From JAUNKE01 sp041853585 (lineage in GTDB: Bacteria; Bacillota; Clostridia; Peptostreptococcales; Filifactoraceae), in the NCBI GenBank assembly GCA_041853585.1, contig JBGZSM010000103.1:1-31102 (forward strand): a stretch of 31,102 nt of DNA. Direction: 5' to 3'. The translations under genes were made by a program, and so were the position numbers. This document shows positions 7,673-14,512 of the stretch, one piece after another. The number at the start of each line of letters is the position of its first letter. Within the stretch, counting starts at the first letter, position 1. The notes beneath the pieces were generated by a model, which searched no databases, had not been told where the DNA came from, and worked only from the letters and a program-made list of their open reading frames with translations.

Positions 7673-8968
7673 TTATTTAAAAATGGTTACCCCTTTAACT
7701 TCTGTCGCTAAAGCGTCTACCGCTTTCTTTACCAAAGATTTTCGAAGGGCAATTTCTTTATCCGCATCCAATGAAGGATTTCCAACAGGATAAGGAATCG
7801 CAATCGTCGGTACGATTCGATTTGCTCCAACGGACTGTGAAATTGTCGTAATCGTGGACATGTGTACGATTGGAAGACCATATCTCTCAATCTCTTTAAC
7901 CATCGTTGCGCCGCAACGAGTACAGGTACCTCAGGTTGAAGTAAGAATAACGCCGTCCACGCCCATCTCTTTCAATTCTTTACCGATTTCTTTCCCGAAC
8001 AAGATAGAATTTCCTACCGCTGTTCCCGTTCCGGTAGTAGTATAGAAAAGCTCATGTACTTTTCCGATTTCGCCATCTTTTTCCATTTGACGAAGTACAT
8101 CCAAAGGCACTACTCTATCCGGACATTCATTGGCATATACCGGATCGTATCCTCCGTGAATCGTAACAAAATCACCTTCCAAATTTTCGGATTTGGAAAT
8201 GTCGTACTTGCCCCATTTTTGTGCAGACGCCGATTGAATTCTGTCCGGATTTCCATTTGGAACGATACCACCGGAAGTAACCAACGCGATTACCGCTTTT
8301 TTCAAATCCTTTATTGCCGGCGCCGGTTCAACCGTGTCAAACTCCGGCATCGGAAGCTCGGTTTCAAAAGGTTGGTTGTTCAAACGCTTCATCAGCATAT
8401 CCACCGCTCTTTTCGCACCGATATCCTGAACAAGAATCGTCTCTCTTCTTCCTTGTGCAAAGTATCCGTCTGCCGGACGCACATCTTCATTGTTAAGAAC
8501 TTTCTTAGCAATCTTCGCCATATTCGGAAGAGCCGCTCTCATATCACCCGCTGCCGCTCCGGTCGGGACAACATAAGAGATTCCGCGACAAGCATCAAGA
8601 CCCGGATTTTCTTCATACATTCCGGTAACTGATTTAATCCCGAATTCTTTTTCTGCAAAAGTTACAACCCCGGCACAAGCCATTCCGTAGCGACCCGCGT
8701 TAAATGCCGGTCCGGCCACAATCAAATCCGGCTTGACTTCTTCGATTGCTTTCTTGATATATTCAAGCGCCTGCTCTTTGTTTTCATTAAAGTAGTTATC
8801 TCCGCAAATCAATGTTGCAACCACTTTTCCCGCTCCGCCGAGTTCTTTTTCAAAACCGACTGCCGGTCCTACAGGTTCTTTCACAAGATTTGCCGGATAA
8901 TCCGCCTTATCCTCTCCTCCTATTTGACCAAAAAACTGGTTAAGATAGTATAATATTTTCTTTTCCAT
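7673..8968 (-). CDS. grdB: glycine/sarcosine/betaine reductase protein B, selenocysteine-containing subunit (GrdB/GrdF type)
   Basis: A 431-residue selenoprotein that looks split unless UGA is decoded. The frame from ATG 8968 reaches TGA at 7933-7931; reading it as Sec346 continues without a break for 85 residues to the TAA at 7673. The junction is TST-U-GTCTRCGATM, the known UxxC redox centre of protein B, and the part after UGA has all the expected family content (VKEIERYGLPIVH, PYPVGNPSL). The final length fits the family (about 430-440). Protein B uses this selenolate with the pyruvoyl group of GrdE to take the amino group of glycine (or methylamine from sarcosine) and pass a carboxymethyl group to the selenoprotein GrdA. 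AGGAGG overlaps the grdE stop, 10 bases upstream. It may be the sarcosine version (grdF), since grdA, grdC and grdD are absent here. Confidence 0.95.
7904..7933 (-). promoter_or_regulatory. UGA selenocysteine codon with candidate SECIS hairpin
   Basis: The Sec codon is 7933-7931. Twelve bases further, on the minus strand, is a perfect 6-bp stem CGTTGC / GCAACG with the loop GGC (7918-7904). Bacterial SECIS elements are short hairpins in the reading frame just after the UGA with G in the apical loop, so position and shape fit. The same bases encode the conserved RCGAT, so coding constraint may explain part of the pairing. Confidence 0.65.
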
Positions 8969-8978
8969 GTTCGACCTC

Positions 8979-10265
8979 CTACTTCAATTCAATGGTTGCA
9001 TTGTGGTATCCGATTTCAGAAGTTGCACCAATTACTGCATTGAGTTCACATTTGATTGTTCCTGTTGATTCATCTTTGGAGCCTGCCCATCCGCCGGCAA
9101 GATTTTCAATCGCCATTTCGTCACCAAGAACCTTGTCCGCTTTTTCAAGCTCAACCACATGGCTCACATTTCCGGTAGATACTACCGCAACGGCTGCCTT
9201 GGATACATCGGCAAGCGGCTGGCTCATTCCGTCCCAACCTGCACATTCATCGGTAATCAAAACAGTCTTAATGCCCATATTTTCCAATCTCGAACAAATC
9301 ATTACGAGGTCGGAGTCCGGATTTCCGTAACCTTCTTCGCTGACGATTACACCATCCGCTCCAAGCATTTGGCAAAGCTTCGCAGTATAATCGCAAGTTC
9401 TGAACTTTCCTGCCAATGTTGTAAGCTCCGGTGTCAAAATAACGCCCAGGAAGTTGATTTCTTTTCCATGTTTTGCATACAATTCTTCAATGACCGCATT
9501 GTTTTGATGCTGGTAAGTGGTAATCTTGTCACAAGCTGCAACACAGTTTCCGCTGATAACCGCTCCGTCCAATTCTTCATTCGGATGAATAAGAGTCGGC
9601 AAAATTTGCTGAGAGTTTACGCCGTAAATATATCCGTCATGAAGAAGTCCCTGAGAAATAAGCATTTCTACATAAGCAATCTTCGGTAGATTCGGATATT
9701 TCTTTGCTTCCTCCGTCATCGTTCCGATTTCATAAACCTTGGTTTCATTCGGTTGAGCGTCTTTTCCAATCTGCCCGATAAGCTCTGCAGCAGTAAGTCC
9801 CGCTATACGAACGGTATTTTCATGCTCATGCGGCTTCAATCCGTCCACTACTTTTATATCCACAACAATGTTCAATGTCTTTGAGAAAGGAGTCCATTTT
9901 GCACCCTCGCCCCACATGTCGATTACGCCTTCTTGGAAACCAACAATGTCTCCAATCGTTACGACTGCAACATTTTTTAGAACATTGACTTTTCCCTCTC
10001 CAAGTTGCGCAACATCCGTTGTCACACCGGCAAATCCGTTATTGCCTTCAACTTTTACTCTCGGCTCGATAACATCCTTCACCGGAATGATTCTTGTTTT
10101 TTCACCCGGCTTTGCAAGGTCAATTTGAATATCCTTGATGGTCGGATCTTCTTTCAGCTTCTGGATTATTTCGTCTTTGTTGACATATAAAACTCCATTT
10201 TCAACTTTGCTTTCATTCGCAAATTGTACATCATCAATCTTGATTATTCTTTGCTCAAGTCTCAA
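8979..10265 (-). CDS. grdE: glycine/sarcosine reductase protein B, pyruvoyl proprotein (GrdE/GrdG type)
   Basis: A proprotein of about 428 residues. In this family it is cleaved before a cysteine that becomes the pyruvoyl cofactor; the site is visible as SGN-CVAACDK, with Cys241 counting from the start used here. The two chains (about 25 and 20 kDa) form protein B with GrdB, and the pyruvoyl group makes a Schiff base with the substrate amino group. A longer frame begins with ATG at 10280 (MEVTD), but its codons 2-3 contain GGAGG. The family N-terminus is MRLE-like, and a TTG at 10265 gives exactly that with good spacing, so I take TTG as the start. It begins just after the grdX stop (10271). 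His-rich HEHEN near residue 146 is also seen. It could be the sarcosine (GrdG) form. Confidence 0.93.
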   Translation of the reverse strand: MRLEQRIIKIDDVQFANESKVENGVLYVNKDEIIQKLKEDPTIKDIQIDLAKPGEKTRIIPVKDVIEPRVKVEGNNGFAGVTTDVAQLGEGKVNVLKNVAVVTIGDIVGFQEGVIDMWGEGAKWTPFSKTLNIVVDIKVVDGLKPHEHENTVRIAGLTAAELIGQIGKDAQPNETKVYEIGTMTEEAKKYPNLPKIAYVEMLISQGLLHDGYIYGVNSQQILPTLIHPNEELDGAVISGNCVAACDKITTYQHQNNAVIEELYAKHGKEINFLGVILTPELTTLAGKFRTCDYTAKLCQMLGADGVIVSEEGYGNPDSDLVMICSRLENMGIKTVLITDECAGWDGMSQPLADVSKAAVAVVSTGNVSHVVELEKADKVLGDEMAIENLAGGWAGSKDESTGTIKCELNAVIGATSEIGYHNATIELK

Positions 10266-10270
10266 ATCAG

Positions 10271-10645
10271 TCACCTCCATAAATTTTTGCTTGCTTCATC
10301 AATCGCTGCCAAAATCAACTCGCGATCGACCTCTTTGTAATCACTACTGTTTTTGATGTCTTCTCCTCGGTTGCTCGTAATCATTCGGAATTTCTCTATC
10401 GCTGTCTCAATTTGTTGCAGACTATATTCATCTTGCGGCTCCACATCCGAAGAGATGATTACCGACTTTATCGGAGAAAGCAACATACGGATGCTCGCGC
10501 CGATCGGACTGCTAATCAATCGATGTCCTTTGTGGATATAATCTCTCGTCTTAACCAGAACATCCCATGCCGAACCGTTTACAAAAATTTTTTCACCTTC
10601 AAAATCATTCATCAGGTCGTTATTTGTAATAAGTATATAGCCCAA
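10271..10645 (-). CDS. grdX: GrdX family protein
   Basis: A 124-residue small soluble protein at the head of the grd operon. The N-terminus GYILITNND and the segment SSPIGASIRMLLSPIKS match what I know of GrdX, a conserved protein of unknown function often encoded first in glycine or betaine reductase operons. It has no membrane segment or catalytic motif that I can recognise. The start is TTG at 10645, with AAAGGAGG 8 bases upstream and no ATG nearby, so it is a non-standard start. The promoter at 10678-10706 leaves only a short leader. Identification rests partly on context. Confidence 0.8.
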   Translation of the reverse strand: MGYILITNNDLMNDFEGEKIFVNGSAWDVLVKTRDYIHKGHRLISSPIGASIRMLLSPIKSVIISSDVEPQDEYSLQQIETAIEKFRMITSNRGEDIKNSSDYKEVDRELILAAIDEASKNLWR

Positions 10646-10677
10646 AAAATTTTCCTCCTTTCTCGTAGCTTATCTGT

Positions 10678-10706
10678 ATTGTATCTGATTTCTAAATGTA
10701 TTTCAA
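10678..10706 (-). promoter_or_regulatory. promoter of the grdX-grdE-grdB-NSS operon
   Basis: Minus strand TTGAAA (10706-10701) and TACAAT (10683-10678) are separated by exactly 17 bases, about 33 bases before the grdX TTG. A second -35-like TTGACA lies slightly upstream without a good -10 partner. No glycine riboswitch is visible. Confidence 0.7.
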
Positions 10707-10770
10707 TAGTATTTTGTCAATTTGTGTGTTTTTGTTAAAAACAATTCTAATCATGTTGTAATTTAACATC

Positions 10771-11095
10771 AAAGACGAATTTCGATTTGAGATTATGATT
10801 TCGTTTTAGAATTTCAGCTTCCGATTTTCGATTTAGATTTTGATTTAGATTTTGATTTAGATTTTGATTTGAGATTTATTCTTTTTATATTTACGAGGAT
10901 GAGGTTTCCGGAATGGCTTGTTGCAAATTTTGAGTTCATGATGAAATTTTTCTTTCTATTATATAGCCTCTCTGTATATAAGTTTTTTACATTTAAGTTC
11001 TCTGCATTTAAGTTTTTTACAGCAATTTTTATTCTAGAAATTCTGATTTGCACTTTTAATTTCGATTCAAAGTTCGAAGTTAGAAGTTCAATTTA
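10771..11095. repeat. gene-free low-complexity spacer with a 12-bp tandem repeat
   Basis: At 10836-10871 three tandem copies of GATTTTGATTTA (last base changed in the third) follow a 13-base variant at 10823-10835. The rest of the stretch is filled with related words (GAATTTCGATTT at 10777-10788, AATTTCGATTC near 11058). It also holds TTACATTTAAGTT / CTGCATTTAAGTT near 10987-11014, another short repeat. A Lys-Ser-repeat reading frame across the tandem repeat is an artefact of the period. No gene is supported. Confidence 0.8.
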
Positions 11096-11293
11096 AAGGA
11101 GTCCGTCAATCCAAATCGCTTCAAATTTAGAAGATGTTTCTTTTCCTTCAGTCATTTGTACTTTGTACGGATGTTTTCTTTTGCCATAAAACAAGGCCAC
11201 CTATGATTTAATATTTTATCATAGAAGACCTTAAAACCCTATTTACAGAAAACTTTCATAGACTCATTAGGGCTTTCACCCTATTTCTGTAAA
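11093..11293 (-). mobile_element. possible insertion-sequence end with a transposase N-terminal scrap
   Basis: On the minus strand, the start has TTTACAGAAA and its exact inverted copy TTTCTGTAAA (11284-11293 and 11242-11251) around a small hairpin AGGG...CCCT (11269-11282). Next comes a second dyad near 11205-11225 (CTATGAT / ATCATAG) and then an ATG at 11155 that opens MTEGKETSS, stopping after 20 codons. MTEGK at the N-terminus recalls clostridial IS256-family transposases. I infer a decayed element end; the evidence is thin and no transposase domain remains. Confidence 0.3.
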
Positions 11294-11552
11294 AATAAGT
11301 GCAGCAAGTAGAGAACTCTCTATCCGCTACACTTTTATGCTGCAAAAAAGCCCACAATCTTGCAGGCTTTTTTCGTCATTCTATTCCATTATAACTATCG
11401 ACATATTACTGTAGCTGATTTTTTACGCTACACATTTATTTGCTATACACAACATGTATTTTCGCTGTGCATATTTCCGGTGCTGTGCATAGTTAAATCC
11501 GCTGTGCTGATTTTTTTTATGCAGATTGCTTGCATCTATCAGACTTAAATAT
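11294..11552. other. gene-free stretch with degenerate GCTACAC/GCTGTGCAT repeats
   Basis: About 260 bases between the possible IS remnant and the second NSS gene. Related words recur: CCGCTACACTTTTATGCTG, ACGCTACACATTTATTTG, GCTATACAC, CGCTGTGCATATTTCCG, TGCTGTGCATAG and CGCTGTGCTGATTTTTT. Nested dyads occur at 11302-11344 (GCAGCA...TGCTGC around GTAG...CTAC). No supportable coding frame was found. It includes the terminator at 11344-11368. Confidence 0.4.
11344..11368 (-). terminator. terminator downstream of the second NSS gene
   Basis: On the minus strand, an 8-bp stem AGCCTGCA / TGTGGGCT (with two G-T pairs) and loop AGAT (11368-11349) is followed by T to 11344. It lies about 185 bases past the stop codon, the nearest good candidate. 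Confidence 0.7.
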
Positions 11553-12941
11553 TTATGGTTTTTTAGTCATATATACTATAATCGCCTCGATACTGGATTT
11601 GTATAGAACAAAAGCAACCAACAACGGTGTTATGAACTTAATCATAAACCGATAGTATTTTTCAGACTTGAATGACTGTCCGCTCGACTTGATTTCGTTG
11701 ATTACGAAATCCGGTTTCCACACCCATCCAACTCCGATACACATCAGCAGCGCACCGAGAGGCATCAAAGTATATTCCGCGATATAGTCGAAAGAGTCCA
11801 AGATATCCATGCCCAAAATCAATTTGATATTTGAAAGTACACCAAAACTCATGGCGACCGGTATTCCCAGAATAAAAATCGCGACGGAAGCAATGATTGA
11901 AATTTTTGAGCGACTGACACCTCTGGAATCGATAAAATATGCACATACCACTTCCAACAGCGAAATTGAAGACGAAATCGCCGCAAAGAAGACTAGAACG
12001 AAAAACATCAATCCAAAGATATTACCGAGCGGCATCGCCGCAAAAACTTCTTTCAATGTAATAAACATCAGACCAGGCCCTGCAGACGGACTCAAATCAA
12101 AGGCAAATACCGCCGGCATGATGGCCATACCCGCCAATACCGCTACCAAAGTATCGAGTACCGGAATGATGACGGAGCTGGATTCGATATCCTGGTCTTT
12201 TCCCAAATAGCTTCCATAGGTAAGCATCGCCCCCATCCCAAGCGATAGTGAAAAGAACATTTGGGAAAGTGCAATGGATGCTACCGAAACGGTAGAGCTG
12301 AAGTCACTGAATACCGTAAAATCCGGTTTAAACATGAATGCCAGCCCTTTGCTTGCACCGGGCAGAGTTACAGAGCGAACAATGATAATCAAAAGCATGA
12401 TGAAGAGCATCGGCATCATGATTTTGGAAAACTTCTCAATTCCTTTCTCCACACCAAGAATTACAACGATCGCAGTAAGCGCAAGGAAGAGCGCAAACCA
12501 AAACATCGGCTCGAAGGGCTTTGAAATGAAAGCCGTGAAAAATTCTTCTCCGGTTGCATCTCCGAATCCGCTACCGAAAATATCCAACAAATAAGTAAAA
12601 GCATATTTCATCACCCATCCACCGAGTACCGAATAGAAGGACATGATGACAAATGCGGCAATAACTCCCAAGGCTCCGATAAAACCGGCTTTTTTATTCA
12701 ATTTCTTGTAAGAGCCTACCGCATCCATTTTTCCAAAACGCCCAATGGCTATTTCAGAAATCATCACAATAAATCCTACTGTGAATGCAAAAAATAAGTA
12801 AAGCAATACAAAGGCAAATCCTCCACCTTTTCCCATCTTATAAGGAAAGCCCCACAGGTTTCCGAGCCCGACCGCTGAGCCGACCGCCGCCATGATGAAA
12901 CCGAATTTACTTCCCCATTCACCTCTTTTGCTAGTATCCAT
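11553..12941 (-). CDS. second sodium-dependent NSS-family transporter
   Basis: A 462-residue membrane protein with the NSS signature GLGNLWGFPYK in helix 1 (Trp-Gly-Phe where the first NSS protein has Trp-Arg-Phe) followed by GGGFAFVLLYL. About 12 hydrophobic segments are visible. The frame extends to 13043, but AGGAGG lies just before the ATG at 12941 and the sequence from there (MDTSKRGEWGSKFGF) begins like the family, so I chose it. It is only distantly similar to the NSS protein at 6301-7656, so it is not a recent duplicate and probably carries a different substrate. It is a single-gene unit next to the grd operon. The substrate is unknown; neutral or aromatic amino acids are possible. 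Confidence 0.92.
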   Translation of the reverse strand: MDTSKRGEWGSKFGFIMAAVGSAVGLGNLWGFPYKMGKGGGFAFVLLYLFFAFTVGFIVMISEIAIGRFGKMDAVGSYKKLNKKAGFIGALGVIAAFVIMSFYSVLGGWVMKYAFTYLLDIFGSGFGDATGEEFFTAFISKPFEPMFWFALFLALTAIVVILGVEKGIEKFSKIMMPMLFIMLLIIIVRSVTLPGASKGLAFMFKPDFTVFSDFSSTVSVASIALSQMFFSLSLGMGAMLTYGSYLGKDQDIESSSVIIPVLDTLVAVLAGMAIMPAVFAFDLSPSAGPGLMFITLKEVFAAMPLGNIFGLMFFVLVFFAAISSSISLLEVVCAYFIDSRGVSRSKISIIASVAIFILGIPVAMSFGVLSNIKLILGMDILDSFDYIAEYTLMPLGALLMCIGVGWVWKPDFVINEIKSSGQSFKSEKYYRFMIKFITPLLVAFVLYKSSIEAIIVYMTKKP

Positions 12942-13199
12942 ACCAAACCTCCTATTAAGTTTTTTAACGATTTCATTATACAAAAAATCAAGCAATTTTG
13001 CAATAAATTTTTTAAACAATTCCAATACATTTACAAGAAGCATAGAGATAATTTTTGTAATTTGTAATTTATATGCGCTAAGTTTATTTTGGATTAAAAT
13101 TCTTTGCTGACTTTTTATGAGTGATAATTAAATAGCAGTTTCTTGTTCTTAATTTTAACTGCATAATATTGGAATTCGTTCAGTTTAATTTTTATGCAT

Positions 13200-13228
13200 A
13201 TTATAATATCTTTGTTAAACGAAAAAAA
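13200..13228 (-). promoter_or_regulatory. candidate promoter of the second NSS gene
   Basis: TATAAT (13205-13200, minus strand) with a poor TTTTTT -35 17 bases upstream. This leaves a leader of about 250 bases in which I see no known riboswitch or T-box. Confidence 0.35.
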
Positions 13229-13245
13229 TGAAAACACAAAATGAC

Positions 13246-13301
13246 AAACAAAAACCGACCTCCCATTATTAGATTTTTAAATCTAACTTTTTGAGGTCGG
13301 T
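13246..13301 (-). terminator. terminator of the yacL-thrE-FMN-enzyme operon
   Basis: Minus-strand stem ACCGACCTC / GAGGTCGGT (13301-13293 with 13262-13254), with an inner dyad TTAGAT / ATCTAA (13269-13286), followed by a T-rich run to 13246. It lies about 165 bases after the stop of the FMN enzyme gene. Confidence 0.8.
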
Positions 13302-13465
13302 ACAGTAGCCTTCAATCGCTAATTTTTTAATTTTGGCATCATATCCCGAAGGGGATTCATAAAATCATTTTTATTGTTGAAAACCGAAAAATGAATTCTA
13401 TTTACAAGAGAATTTCTATCAAATGTAGTAGATAACTTCAGGGATTTGACATTTATCGACGAAAG
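13302..13465. other. untranslated 3' spacer of the FMN enzyme gene
   Basis: About 165 bases between the stop codon and the terminator. There is a small hairpin ATCCC-CTTC-GGGAT (minus strand, near 13345-13360) and a TAGC...GCTA dyad. I see no gene; it may simply be a long 3' untranslated region. Confidence 0.35.
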
Positions 13466-14488
13466 TTAATCGACGATTCGAACCATCAAGCGCTCGATTT
13501 CTTTTAGATTGTTGGCACCCGCCATCTCCATCGTTTCCACAAGCTCTGTACGCAATTTTTGCACATAGGTCGCTATCGCCTCTTTCCCTCCTCCGTAAAT
13601 CATCGTTGCAAAAGGTCTTGCAATCAAAACCGCATCCGCGCCAAGCGCAAGACATTTGAAAATATCAAGTCCCGAGCGAATCCCGCCGTCGATGAAAATT
13701 TTGACCTTGCCGCCGACCGCTTCGACAATCTCAGGCAGTACCTCAATCGTCGCCGGGGTCTGGTCGAGCACGCGACCGCCATGATTGGATACGACGATTC
13801 CATATACGCCCGCTTCCGCAGCTCTTTGCGCGCCTTTCGCAGTCATGATTCCTTTGACGATGAGTGGCAATTTTGTCGCTGAAACAAGCTCTTTCAAATC
13901 GGCAATACTTTTCGGTCCGACCGGCGTATTGCTCTTTTTGAGCATCGCTAATCCGGAGCCGTCGATGTCGGTCGCAATCGCAAATGCGCCCGCATCTTCC
14001 GCGATGGAGATTTTTCTTTTCATTTCGTCAACCGACCATGGTTTTATCGTCGGAACGCCGTATCCGCCGAGCGATTTGATAATTTGAAGCGGCATATTGT
14101 AAGCCTCGCTTGCCGTCCCGTCTCCACCAAATGCCATAATGCCCGCCTCTTTGCATCCTTCAAACAATATTTGAGAATATTGCTCATCGGTAAGCATCGG
14201 CCCATAGTGAACCGTCGGCGCTCCGATAGGCGCAGCAAAAACGGGCAGCGCGAATTTTTTGCCGAAAATCTCAAATTCGGTTGAGATTTCGCCCGCTTCA
14301 AAAATTGTGTCCATATTGATTTTGACCTTTGAGAATCGCTCAAAGTTTCGAGTATACGCTTCTCCGGTGCCTTTTCCGCCCGGTCCGGGAACCTTTGTTT
14401 TGCAGGCAATCCCGTTACAAACCGGACATCCGATGCAGAAGCCGGCCATATTTTTCTTTGCATTTTTCAGTATTTCGTTGTATTCCAT
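13466..14488 (-). CDS. FMN-dependent alpha-hydroxy-acid oxidising enzyme with an N-terminal four-cysteine motif
   Basis: A 340-residue TIM-barrel flavoprotein of the lactate/glycolate oxidase superfamily. Lys212 (IVKGIM) and the catalytic pair His236/Arg239 (SNHGGR) are present, as is the phosphate-binding DGGIRSGLDIFKCLALGA. It differs from classical oxidases by an N-terminal Cys18-x2-Cys21-x2-Cys24-x4-Cys29 cluster that looks like an Fe-S or zinc site. In an anaerobe an Fe-S relay to an electron carrier would make it a dehydrogenase more than an O2-using oxidase; this is inference. It is the last gene of the yacL operon, 24 bases after the acidic membrane protein, with GGAGA before the ATG. 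The substrate (lactate, 2-hydroxyisocaproate or another 2-hydroxy acid) is not determined. Confidence 0.88.
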   Translation of the reverse strand: MEYNEILKNAKKNMAGFCIGCPVCNGIACKTKVPGPGGKGTGEAYTRNFERFSKVKINMDTIFEAGEISTEFEIFGKKFALPVFAAPIGAPTVHYGPMLTDEQYSQILFEGCKEAGIMAFGGDGTASEAYNMPLQIIKSLGGYGVPTIKPWSVDEMKRKISIAEDAGAFAIATDIDGSGLAMLKKSNTPVGPKSIADLKELVSATKLPLIVKGIMTAKGAQRAAEAGVYGIVVSNHGGRVLDQTPATIEVLPEIVEAVGGKVKIFIDGGIRSGLDIFKCLALGADAVLIARPFATMIYGGGKEAIATYVQKLRTELVETMEMAGANNLKEIERLMVRIVD

Positions 14489-14512
14489 TTTTTCTCCAAA
14501 AACTTTCTTTCG

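Noticed and set aside
7673..7903. Separate 76-residue gene or a grdB pseudogene fragment
   Set aside because: The frame is the direct continuation of grdB after the UGA, with conserved content before its first Met; reading UGA as Sec explains it fully.
10650..10770. Glycine riboswitch in front of the grd operon
   Set aside because: The leader from the promoter to grdX is only about 30 bases and none of the conserved aptamer segments is visible upstream.
10823..10871. CRISPR-like repeat array
   Set aside because: The units are directly adjacent 12-mers without spacers and no cas genes are present.
10814..11053. Minus-strand reading frame with a Lys-Ser repeat tail
   Set aside because: It is the translation of the 12-bp tandem repeat and nearby A+T-rich DNA; no ribosome binding site and no family-like content.
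12942..13230. T-box or riboswitch in the leader of the second NSS gene
   Set aside because: About 250 A+T-rich bases without a T-box sequence, specifier stem or known aptamer; the hairpin at 13254-13301 is better explained as the terminator of the upstream operon.
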